From Bagarius yarrelli (Eukaryota; Chordata; Actinopteri; Siluriformes; Sisoridae): DNA of 64,000 nt. The stretch is from positions 3,138,736 to 3,202,735 of the forward strand of contig VCAZ01000030.1 in assembly GCA_005784505.1 (NCBI GenBank). The letters are read 5' to 3'. Within the stretch, counting starts at the first letter, position 1, and each line of letters opens with the position of its first letter. A program made the position numbers and the translations under genes. This document shows positions 37,101 through 49,700 of the stretch, in pieces. The notes beneath the pieces are model-generated. The model made no database searches. It was not told where the DNA came from and saw only the letters and a program-made list of their open reading frames with translations.

Positions 37101-40100
37101 TTGGGCAGGAATTTGCGTTTAAAAACAGTTTTAACTTGCGGCATTTTAAGCTTCCTCTGATAAAGACAGAAAACTTACATGACAGACAGAGACCTGTACA
37201 TTTATGTAACCAGGTAGAGGCTTTAATGAGTAGTATATGAGTGTCATGAATTGTAGTACTGAGGTTGGATGCAAATGCAGTGTTACATTAAATAACAATT
37301 TACCTAACAAACTAAAGAACTTGAAAAACATACAAATAAACTTAACAGAACCTGACAAGACATGACATGACATGACAAGACATGACATAAACTGGAACAT
37401 GAACTTGATCTTGACTTCGACCTTGACATAAGCACTGACTGTGACAACAAAGCAAGACAAAGACAGACTGAAACACAGGGGTATAAATCTTAACCTAAGT
37501 GAGAAACAAATAAACTAAACGAGAAACACCTAAGCACAGTGAGGTACACAGGACCAAAGTAAACCAATGAAGACAGAAGAATCACAAATAAATATTATTA
37601 GAATCATAAATAAATATTGAGCACATAGACTAGACCAGGGGTCTGCAACCCGCAGCATGTGACTGTTTCATCCCTCCCTGTGGCTTTGCAAAAAATAATG
37701 ACAATAAATAGATAAACAAAGAGTATTTCATTTATATTTATTTTATTGTAGTTTGAAGACTATGGTAATCTTGTATCCATCCATCCATCAATCCATCCAT
37801 TTTCTATACCTGCTTTGAAAGGGTTAAAGGCAGGAGGGGTTCACCCTGTACAGGTCACAGGTTATCATTAAAATAAAATGTGTTCACTTATTTGTCGCTC
37901 AAAATATGCATCTCAACTCCGGGTATGCCGGCACACAAAATATAAAAATGTATACATCTGGAGTCCTCTCGATCTTTAGATCTACATACGTATGTGAGAA
38001 GGCCTTCTCCAATATCAACAATATAAAAAACAAACATTGTTCACGCCTCACAGACGACAGTTTACAATACTGTGTAAAACTGAAGGTAACGTCTTATAGC
38101 CCTGATGTAAGGTTCAGGAATAAAGATCACATTAACAATCTAAAATAAATATTTTAAATTGGCTATAATTTTGCAAATAAATATTTAACATTATTCAGTG
38201 AAAAAGTCCTTTTTATATTCAGGTTGACAGCTGACTGCATGTGTGCGCGATAAAAAGATGACGGCACACGGGAGCGGACTAAATTTTGGTTTACAATTTT
38301 GGTTTGCTGCAGGTGAATTTTATAAGTTCGAACTTATATTAAATCAATACGAGGATGACTCAAATAGACATTGATAATTATATGAGACAGTATACTTTAT
38401 CACAGCGTTTCTCAGAGTATCTTTTGTTGCACCCAGACAAAATTTTTGCTGTAGTAGTTAATTTTATAAATACAAAACACAAACGTTTTTTTAAACAAAG
38501 CATAAAGGTAAAACACGATATATGCAGTGTTTTATTTGTCAAAAGGTCTTTGTGGCCCCAATGTTTTTTTTTAGTAGGAAACTGTCTCAAATGGCTCTTT
38601 AAGTGTTAAAAGTTGCGACCCCTGGACTAGACCAATGACATAGAAAGACTCTTCATTGCCCTCCAGTGGCCCGGCAGGGCAACGCACCTGGCAAGCCAGA
38701 CAGAGTCATTATAAAGAGACAAGATGTATGGTGTATGAAGCACTAATGATCAAATTCTTCAATCCATCCTATACATCTAATGTTTAATTAAAATGCTATT
38801 TTTTCATTTTTGGTATCAGTCAACTTTTCAATACTTTCCTTTATGATGCCTTATTAACAAGTGCTTGGATCTATCACCCAGCCCTATTAACAGGGCATCA
38901 TAAAGGAAAGTTTTATCTGCACATATACCTTAGCAGCACAATCTAATTATAGCTTGTTTTTCTGACTGCGCTACCAGGCCACAGTGACTTTGCAGGTTTC
39001 CTACATCCCTCCTCCAGGCATGGCTCCAATCTTTCACCCTCCACCACAGCCAGAGAGTTCACACAATACTGTAGAGCTGGACACTGTCACAGGTATAGAT
39101 TGCCCCCCCCCAAATGATAAGCAAATGTATCAATTTATTATTTTGATTAATAAAGTAACCATAGTATAACATGTACCAAAGGAATTTATGTGAGATGTTG
39201 AAAAACCTGTTCGAAAACAAATGCTGGTTTATAACTTGGTTTCAAGGTACATTTCTGTAGTTATAGACTTAAAATAGTTGTTGATTCGAAATTTTAGGTA
39301 TTAGTTAATAAATTGTTTGTTGTCTAAGGAATATTTAGGGATTGTGTGTGAGTGTGTTCTTATGTATGCAGTGTTCTCATTGGACACAATGGGAGATGAG
39401 GACACAGAAAGCATGATCATGGTGGAGGTTGCAGAAGAGCCCGAACCTGCTCCAGGACCACAAGGCCAGGATATTGGGGCTCCTCATACACCACCAAAAA
39501 AAGCTCCTCCAACATTTACACATGGCATGAAGAAAAAGAAACAGCAAAGCAACAAATCCCCCCTTTCTAACAAACCCCAGGACCTCCAGGTGTGTGCGTA
39601 TGTGCCGATCAGTCATGCTATGACATGATGCTTAAAACTGTCTAGTTTACAGATCGGCCTCAATAAAATTGTGTTTTAAATTGCATTAGCTGTCTGTTAA
39701 TCTTAATTATACACTTAAAATCCATTTGAGTAAAAATTTGTACATTCATGTAGTTATCCAACATGTGACAGCAAGACATAGAGCACAAAGCTTTAGTTAT
39801 TTTTTCATTTACTGTGAATGGGACAGTGACATCAACTAGTGACTGTTAAACAAAAGGTTTTTAATCCATGACTCGATGTTCAGGTGCGGGTGCGAATTAT
39901 CGAGGGGAGGCAGCTGCCTGGTATCAATATAAAACCTGTTGTCAAAGTCACCGTAGGAGGCCAGACAAAGAGAACACGGATAAAGAAGGGCAACAATCCG
40001 TTCTTTGATGAGGTAATGATTTCTTCATGATAAAGAAAGTTTTTTTAAAAATATTGGCTTGGTTTAACTTTTGCTAGTCTGTTTTTCTGGTTTGCTTATT

Positions 40101-43100
40101 TTATTGCTGCATCAAAGTAGAATTTATTACTGAACCATCAGTCATTAAAACCGTCCTCCTTTCTCTTTTTAAATTCCACAGAGTTTTTTCCTAAACTTCT
40201 TTGAGACACCCTCGGATCTTTTTGATGAGCCTATATTTATAACAGTAAGCATATATGTTTCATTTATTAGCTAATACATAATACAATTTGGATACGATTT
40301 GAACGCACAAAAGAAAAAAGAAAGATGTTGCAATTTTGGCTGTCACTTTTAATAGTAGTGGCATACAAGAAAATTAATTACTGCCTTCCAGAAATAAACA
40401 AATGACGTCATGATAAATAAGCAATAATATACAATGGGAAAAGGAATAAATAAAATTAACACATGTTAATTAAACTCTCTATTCTATTGTTATGTTTTTC
40501 TGTCCAGGTCTAAAAAAGGCAATATAAATTAGAATAAATCAAAAGAAAAATTTTATTTTTAGCTTTAAATGCTGGACCACTCTGTTTAGCACTAATTAAT
40601 TTAAGATTAATTAGGACATCAGTTCATAGAGGTTGGTGGGAATCTTCTAAAGATTGAGGATTGATGTAAAATCTCTTTTGATATATTTAGTATTAGTCTT
40701 TAGTTTGTTCTTGAACTGTTAAAAGTGCTGAGAATATTCGAGGACCCCCTGTGGACCCCTAAATAGATGAGTCACTAGATGTTGTGCAAAAAGACAGGGT
40801 ATAATCAGTCTAGGTGAAATAGTTAGGGTGGGATGTGGGCTGTGAGGCATGTTCCAAGAAATCTTTATTTGATTGAGCTGAAATAAAAAATGCTGACTTA
40901 TGACTCAATGAGCTCTCTCAAACACAGAAAAAAACATAAGTATATATAATGAAAATAATGAAATTAATGTGTCTGTATTCATTGAAGCGATAGAACTTTA
41001 TATAAGCTGGACGTAAGAAGTCTCATCTGGTGATCTGGTGGCCTGCCCTCTGGTGATCTGGTGGCCTGCCCCTTGTCTTCTCTAGCTGGCACACTAAAGT
41101 CAATAATACTAGCAATATTTAATTTTTCAGTACTATTTACCTCTATGATCTGTTACAGGTACTTGACTCCAAGTCTCTTCGTACAGACTCTGTCATTGGA
41201 GAATTTAAGGTAGCATTCTTAATTCCTAATTATATTTATCTACTCACTTTTGATTGCGGTTACTGGACACTGTTTTACTGTTGTTCTTTCCATGACATAT
41301 GGTCTTTCTTTTTTATCATTTGTTTATGGGACAGACAGATGTTTTTTCGCTCATGTACAGCTGATAATAATTGTGACTATCTCTTTTATTGTCTTGTTTC
41401 TCAGCTGGATGTTGGCATGGTGTATAATGAACACAGTAAGTACCCCGGACCCATGTGACACTGCATGCTGTGTGAAATTACACATTTTATTCCAAATCAT
41501 AATTTAGTTGTATAGTGGATTAATTTTTTTGGCATATTAATATAACACTAAATGAATAAAAGCTTTTCTGAAGTGCCAAACTGATTAGTTTTGCTTAATT
41601 CTATTTCATAACAGGACATGCAATTCTTAGAAAGTGGCTGCTGTTGGCTGATCCTGATGATCTTTGTGCTGGGGCCAGAGGGTATCTGAAGGTCAGCCTT
41701 ATTGTCTTGGCTGCAGGTGATGAGCCACCGGTGAGTTAGAGTAATAACTAGAATTTTAATTCAAATTAGTCCCTGTAATGCATTTTAGGAGAAATTTAAA
41801 TCTATCAAATCATTGTCCTAGACTGAAAAAGAAGGGGTTCAGGAACGGGAGGACATTGAGGCAAACCTGCTGAGACCAGCAGGCCTCACACTTCGAGGAG
41901 CCACCTTCACTCTTAAAGTCTACAGAGCAGAGGACTTGCCTCAGAGTGAGAAAATTGGGTCTACCAGCTTTATTGTTTAAGACTGTTTTATATACATATA
42001 TAATTTTGTCTCCATTTTTTTTTCTTTTCAAGTGGATGATGCCTTTATGGATGGCATGAAGCAGTTTCTGGGTTTCGATTCAAACCGGAAAAACCTGGTG
42101 GATCCATTAGTGGAAATCAATTTCGCTGGCAAAATGGTACAAACTTCACATGCGATGCAGGAACGTCTTTGATCCACATTAGTAGTGTTCAGGCGGTCCT
42201 TACCACAACTCACTGGGTTTTTATGACTGAACGTTCTATCGATTCACAGCTGGGACTTTTCTTTTTCTAAATATTCGCCTCTGCTTTATTTTAAAGCCAC
42301 TCCAACCCTTGACAAGAAATAATAGCTGGCTGACCAAAATGTTCCGACCAAGTTTTAGCCACATTTAACCAGGTCCTCATGACTCATGGACGTCATAACG
42401 CTGGCCAGTGATGATTAAGCAGAAAAAATATAACCAGTCTTTATTTCTTGTAATGTGAGTTCTTGTAAAAGCTACCCAAATATATCATAAGCATGGTAAG
42501 ATGGTATTAATTATAGTAAAGATTATTTAAAAAACAAAAAGAAGGTCAATCAATCCATGTCATATTTATCATAAGTAAAGTTCTGCTAGAATTTCATCTG
42601 TAAAATATTAAATTTTAAGGCATTACATGTGTATTTTTTTTAGATGTGCAGTAAGATAGTGGAGAAGAGCGCCAACCCACAGTGGAACCAATGTCTTACA
42701 CTCCCTATTAGAGTAAGATGAAGTACATTTCAGCACACATCCCAAGTTATTGGTTAAATTTTACCATGCTCGTAGTCAGTGCCAAATGCTGTTTCTTTCT
42801 GCAGTTTCCATCCATGTGTGAAAAGATGAGGATACGCATTTTGGATTGGTTAGTCCGTCTTGATAAAAATGACACTAAATGCGTATGAGTTTTGTTTAGC
42901 TGATCGAAACGCTTCACTTTGTGCCTTTAGATTTATAACACCTTGTTTCATTCTCACAATTTCTTTCCTCCTAGGGATCGAGCAAGTCACAATGATGTCA
43001 TTGGCACCACACACTTGAGCATGTCAAAGATCTCTGCACCAGGCGGGGAAATCGAAGGTAATCAATACATTTTACCTGCAGTCTTGCAAAATGTCTCGCT

Positions 43101-43718
43101 GCTTGTCAAATATCTATAGCACAGCTTTCAGATTTCTCTTAATCTTCTTCTTTTATCTAAAAACAGAATAAAAGGCAAATGAACTGCGGTTTTGGTTCAT
43201 GTTCATATGACTCTCTGTGTTCAATCTTTGTGTTTTTAACATTTTAAAGCAAAATTATGATTTACAGTGAAGCTGTATTTTACATTCAAACACTGAGTGT
43301 AAAGCAACAAAAAAAAAAATCCAAGATGTAACAGCAAAGACTAAAGATTAGTATTAGATTGTGCCAAATGACATATTGGTAGCAAGTCTCTTATGAGCAA
43401 CAACAATGCAATGAATGTATTGTGATTTATGAATGACAGACATCCGCCACCATTTTACCCATTTTAAGCTTGAAAGTTGTGTGCCGGTGTGCTATATTGT
43501 AAGGGTAAATACTACAAAATAATTTTATATGGAAAAAAGTTGATTATTTTTTCATAACAACACAAAAATGTATTACAGAATTTAAATATTTTATTTAGGC
43601 ATGATTTAAACACATAGTATTGTGGACACTCATCCGTTTCTATTATAATCTTTAACAGATAAAGAACATACTGTATTATTTACTGTATTATTATAATTAA
43701 TTCTATTTTGTTTTTTAG

Positions 43719-43752
<34 letters not shown>

Positions 43753-46700
43753 CACAAAACCTTTCATAATTTACATCTTTACCTTTAATACAAAATCTTA
43801 ACACTCTGTCATGGATATGTGGAATATTACCCCATTAGGCCACCAGAGGGCAGCTATGAAAATTTGATTTCCTTTGTTTACTATGGGCTAGGGGTGGTCA
43901 GTCTTGGTCCTGGAGGGCCGGTGTCCTGCAGAGTTTGGCTTCAACCCTAATCAAACACACCTGAGCCAACTAATAAGGATCTTGCTAGGTATATTTAAAA
44001 AATTACAGGTAAGTGTGTTGAGGTAAGGTGAAGCTAAACTCTGCAGGACACCGACTCTCCAGGACCAGGATTGCCCACCCCTGCTATAGGCCATGTTCTT
44101 TGACTTGTCATGTGTCCAGTATTGTCATTGGTCCTTTACTGTGCTTAATTGGAATTTGGTAATATGAATGTCCTTGTAGAAGATGTTAACATATAAAACA
44201 AGTGCATTAATGTAAACATTCTAGGAAATTAATCATCACATTTTGACCAACTAGAAATAAACACTCAACACTGCTTTGTTACCAAGGCTCTTTATTTAGC
44301 GTGGACTGTGCTTTTATGTCTAAAGTACAAAACCGGTGTGCATGCAGGTAAAAGCGCATGTAGGTGCAATATGCTATTTTATGTGCTATGAAAAGGAATT
44401 AACTTTCTAAACTTGCATCTGTTTGTATTTTCCCTTTTTACTGACAAATGAATAGTTCCTACCTTAATCGCAGTGATCCGGTGGAATTAAGAGTGTTCGA
44501 CTTCGAATGTTCTAGCACTTACATTTGTAGATGTCGATTGTATTGCATTCTGCACACTGCTGGGCCTGATTTGGACTAGTTTTTGGTTGACTAACTGGTT
44601 AGTAAAACCCTTTTTATAAACATGTTTGGAGATCTAACTACTTTGTGAAGGCATGGTTTAGTAGCGGTAGAGAGTGTGCAGCTGTAGTTCTCAGTTGTGT
44701 TTAAAGTATCCTTCATTTTTCTATGCATTCAGATGACTTGCCCGCCAGGAACCTCCGAAGCACCAGTATGTCTTTCTTTTCTACTGTATCTGTGTGATAC
44801 AATCTATATTCTATATACAGTACACTCACTTCTAGGTACTTTATCTCCTGCCAAGTGCAGTTCAACTTTTTGGCTGCAGTACATGTAGTTTGTGAAATCC
44901 ACAGAAGGACTGTCTATAGCATCTTTCTTAACCATAATTCTACTTCGACATTTTTTAGTTGATGACAGCCTGGGCTTCCTGCCAACGTTCGGCCCCTGTT
45001 ATGTGAACATGTATGGAAGTCTTCGAGAGTTCACTGCCTTCTCTGACCCACATGAGGCTCTTAATCTTGGCAAGGTAACATAGATTAGGTTCCGCTTCAA
45101 CTCAGAGTATATTAGGGTGGGCTGGTACAAATTATCGGTGGGCAGTTAGTGGTAGGTAATTCAACAACTGATGCAGTTTCCTATGCAGATAGCAAACATA
45201 TACAGTATATTTGCCAAAAGATCTTTTAAAATATATTTACATACAAATATTTTCTGCAAATTTTACAATCGATTTTTGATGTTAAACAGCCTTAACTGAA
45301 CAGATAAGATGGTACAACGCTACCCATTACACAACCGCAGTGTCAGGTCTGGGTAAACCATGTTCCTTAAGTTACTATGTTCTGCTAGTTTTCCAGCTTC
45401 CCTGTTTAACCCACTGCTAATTTCCTGGTTTGGATGTGTTTAGTCAATTAGAAGCTGGAAAATATTATTTCAGGTGAGGGCGGAATAGGGAAAATTCCTG
45501 GTGATTTGGTATCTCCAGCCCTTTGACTGACTAAACACACCGTACTTACCTAGTACCTGTAGTACTCGACTCGAGATGGTTTTTTTATCGTCTCGCACTT
45601 GCCTTTGATTTGTTGGTATTTTCACTCGGATTCGGTCATTGGTCTTCTTGTTAAAAAGTTCTAGTTGGTCTTGACCAATATATGCTTTTTTCTCCTTCCT
45701 TCAAAACAAAACTATTAATGGAGTGCACTTGTTTATAAAGCGGGTTAATTTACTGGTTTAATTCACAAAGTATCTAAAACAGGCACTGATATATGTATGG
45801 ACTTGGATGTGATTTGGACTCAAACCCCTTCAGGCTTGGACTTGACTTGGACACCGTCTTGACTTGGTCTCGACTAGTCCTGGTCTTAGACTTGTCTCAT
45901 ATTTTGGAAAGGTGGACTTGACTACAGTAGGTAGTACAAAGGTAGCTGGAAAACAAGCAGAGCAAAGTAACTTAAGGGACATGGGTTACCCACACCTGCA
46001 AGCCGACCACATGAACACTTAACACATTTCACAAACAAGCAAGGTACATACCTTTTACCCTCTAAAGTCTGAGTGGGATTTTGAGTACAGCTAAACAAAC
46101 GTACAGCCACTGTACAGCCACTGTACTTATTAAAGTGGTGGTTTACCACATGTCCTCATATAAACATTAATCAGTCGAACACACTTGCCTGATGTATGAG
46201 GATCAATGTTTATTGTTTATCATTAGACATCATGTTTGGAAAAACCAATGAAATTTGTTCTTGCACATCGAGCAAGTATAGCTGGGTTTAGGTAAGTTTC
46301 AAACCTAACTTGAATCTGGTCATCATATGATCTGATTGCATATGTAATATTGCAAATGTATTTTCTTGACCCTGAAAATTAATATATATTTTGTGCAGAA
46401 ATTGTTTTACTGTACAGATATTGAGGGTTTAGTGGTGGTGTGTGTCGTGTGGTTTAGGGTGAAGGTGTAGCGTATCGTGGCCGTGTGCTTTTGGAGCTCA
46501 CCACAAAGCTGTGTGAACGAGCGGAACAAAAACTGGAAGACATTCACCCTGATGACCTTCTGGTGGTGGAGGTAAGAGTTTTAAGTGCGTAAAAAAAACA
46601 AAACATTGGCGTCTCTGAAAAAAAAACCCCAACAACTCTTAAACATGAATTTATGTAAAGTTGCTTCACACAGATACACAGTATTAAGAGGCTTCTTCTG

Positions 46701-49700
46701 TTCGGCTTTCAATGCAGAAATTCATGCGGAAGAGGAAGTACTCCCTGTTTGCTGCTTTTTACTCGGCTACCCTTCTTCAGGATGTAGATGACGCCATCCA
46801 GTTTGAGGTCAGCATTGGAAACTATGGCAATAAGTTTGACTACACCTGCCTGCCTTTGGCCTCCACGACTCAGTTCAGCCGAGCTGTGTTTGATGGTAAG
46901 AAATATTCTTTAATCATATAAAAAAATGAAGTTTGATTTATTAGAATATTGTGTCTGCAACCCATTATATACCGTATGTTTATGCTAAAATCTTTGTGGA
47001 GCGTTTGGTGCTGTGTTTTCATTAGAGCAGAAGTCTGCCAACATCTAATGTAGTTAGATTGATAGTTCATTAGAATAAATTGTATTCTTTGACCTTTAAT
47101 GTAGTGCAAAATTATTTAGCTGGTACCTCCTCAAAACATAAATGCAAAAGCTTAAGAACTAAAACACTGCTTGTCTAGTTAGAAATAAAGTAAAATGGAA
47201 CCTGTAAAGCAGTAAAAATAAACCAGAAAGTTTAAAGAAATCAGTGTAATCTACTAAATGATGAACAAAATCTGCAACATGATAAATGAAATCTACTAAA
47301 TGATAAATAAAATCTACTCGCTTAGTGGCAAAATTGTGTTGGGTTTACTCCTGTGGGGTTTACTCCAGGTACTCCGGTTTCCTTCCACAGTCCAAAAACA
47401 TGTATGTTAGGTTGATTTCAAATTGCCCATAGGAGTAAGTTTGTGTGTGGCAGGGGCCTTTCTGTGTGGTTTACTCCAGGACTCCTCTCCGTGTTTTCCT
47501 TCCAGTCCAAAACATGTTACCCCCATAGGAGTAAGTTGTGTGTGGCCCCTAGGGTGTTACCCCTCCTGCCTTTCACCTTTTAAGAGACAGCTGGGATAGA
47601 CTCCAGCAGATCCCCGTGACCCAGAATTAGGGAATAAGCGGGAATAAACATAAATTAATGAATGAATGAAATGAAATCTACAAAATTTACTAAATGATAA
47701 AAAAATTTACTAAATGATGAGTAAAATTTACTAAATAATAAATAAATCTACAAAATGAAAAAATATAATTTCCTAAATTATATATGAAATGTGATGAATG
47801 ATGAATCAAATCTACTAAATGAATCAAACACAAGAGGTAAATGATGAATATTAATAGGTTATTAGATTTTAGTCAAATGATATTTTCTGCCCTGGATTTT
47901 TGGAATGTGAAGCCTAGGTTGCTGTCATACTATTATTTCTGCCCTGGAGAATTGTGAGAGGTTGCTTTGTCTTTAACATGTGATGTGATGATGGTGGTTT
48001 CTTTTTTTGTACTCTAGATGAATCACAGAGGCTCTTAACATGCTACTGGTCACAGAGGGCCAACGTGCATTAGGATGACAATGTGCATCCAAACTTCGTA
48101 ATATAGTTTAAAAAAGTAGATGGCTATATGGGTAGAGAGTAAAGTATATGAGAGATTGAAATGTTTGACTGCATTTGTGTTAGGAATCCAACCTGAAACT
48201 TGTACAGCTAGAGCTCCAATCAGGTGGTGACCAGGATAAGCTGGAGGAGAGGGTGGTTAAACTGCTCGATGATCTCATCTCTGACTGCAGGTAAAACTTC
48301 TCAAAGGTATACAAATAATTATTAACACAAAATGACTTTTGTGCATTTAGGTGGGCTGGTTATGCTAAGCTGTGTGGGTGTGTGATGGGGTGAATTCTTT
48401 ATTGCCAGAAGAAAGTCTAGCTTTATTGTGGCTTTGAGATGTATAAAGCAGTTACTGAAGAAAAGTAATATCCTGATAGTTCACTGAAAGAATTACTATA
48501 TGTAAGCTGTAACACAGTATTTGACTTCCTGTTTTCATGTTTGTTATCTTAAAACTCCCTCGGAGATTATTTCAGAATGTCAGTGGTGCAGTTTGAATCT
48601 TTTCTAGTAAAAGAGCCACATATTAAAACAGGAGGCCACCAATTTCAGTGATCCTAAACAGAGAGGCAGTTCGGTGGCTCTGAATGCTATAAACAATTGC
48701 TACGGATGTGAAAAAAATGCAAAAACAGAAACCCTGTATGATTTTTAAATTTTTTTTTTATGACAGACAAAAGTTTCGAAGTCTGTGTATAAGCGTGATT
48801 GACACAATGTGAGGTCATGTTTATTTTTTATTTATGCTAAAATTTCAGACTCTTTAGGCAGTATGCTTTAGTCTCATTCCCACTTCTATAATAACTTCCA
48901 CAAGCTTTCCACTAAAAGATCTTTTTTATTTTTTTATTTTTTGTTTATAAGAGTGTTAGTAAATTTAGGCACTAATGTTGGGTAAGGAGGTCTGGGGTAC
49001 CATTCATCCTAAAGGTGTTTTCCCTTCTAAAACTCAACACTGCATCAAAACATTATAGGAGCCTTTCTTCCCATAGCATTTAACGCAGCGTCTTGTTTCC
49101 ACTGAGAAACGTAGTTATGCTAGTAACCCTGAGACGTTCTTCCATTCCCCCCATAACGTGCTTTTGTTTTTATATAGCTCAGGGGCTTTGTGCACAGGGG
49201 CTTTGTCATGCTGGAACAGTGATTGATTCTTTTAGTTTCAGTGAAAAAAAATGTGTGGTTCAGCATATAGGGATATCCTAGGCAAAGCTGTGCTTCCAAC
49301 TTCATGGCAAAACACACTTATAGAAGTGCCGGAAAGATGTTCACATATAGTGTAGATCAGTGAAGTTTTTGAGACATTTCTATACTGGGTTTGCATGTAA
49401 ATATTTATGATTGTTATGGCCATGTTGGTGTGGTTTAGTGAGGAGTTGCCTGAGCTGGATGGGTGGCCATGCGCGACTCCTCTGGATAAAGCTCTGCGGC
49501 GTTTGCGTAAGGTCAACCTAAAACAGATCGAACAGGCTGCTTTGGCGCTGAAACACGGCCAGGAGACGGAGTTGAGCACAGTACTGGAGCAGGCTGAGGA
49601 CTGGGCTATGAGACTGCACTCACTAACAGAGGAGGTGAGAATCCACAGATGGGACCTGAGAATGAGTCCAAAAACAATTTAAAATAATACAGACTGTTTT

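Larger units (their letters stand above)
37636..38624 (+). mobile_element. 989-bp hAT transposon in dysf intron 4
   Basis: Left end caggggtctgcaaccc and right end (reverse complement caggggtcgcaactttt) are matching inverted termini. The 8-bp sequence gactagac flanks both ends exactly (37628-37635 and 38625-38632), the hAT target-duplication size. It contains the tail of a transposase and is too short to be autonomous. Confidence 0.88.

Noticed and set aside
48015..48075. Possible normal exon after ctctag at 48017
   Set aside because: All frames stop within about 20 codons and no donor fits; treated as debris of dysf exon 21.
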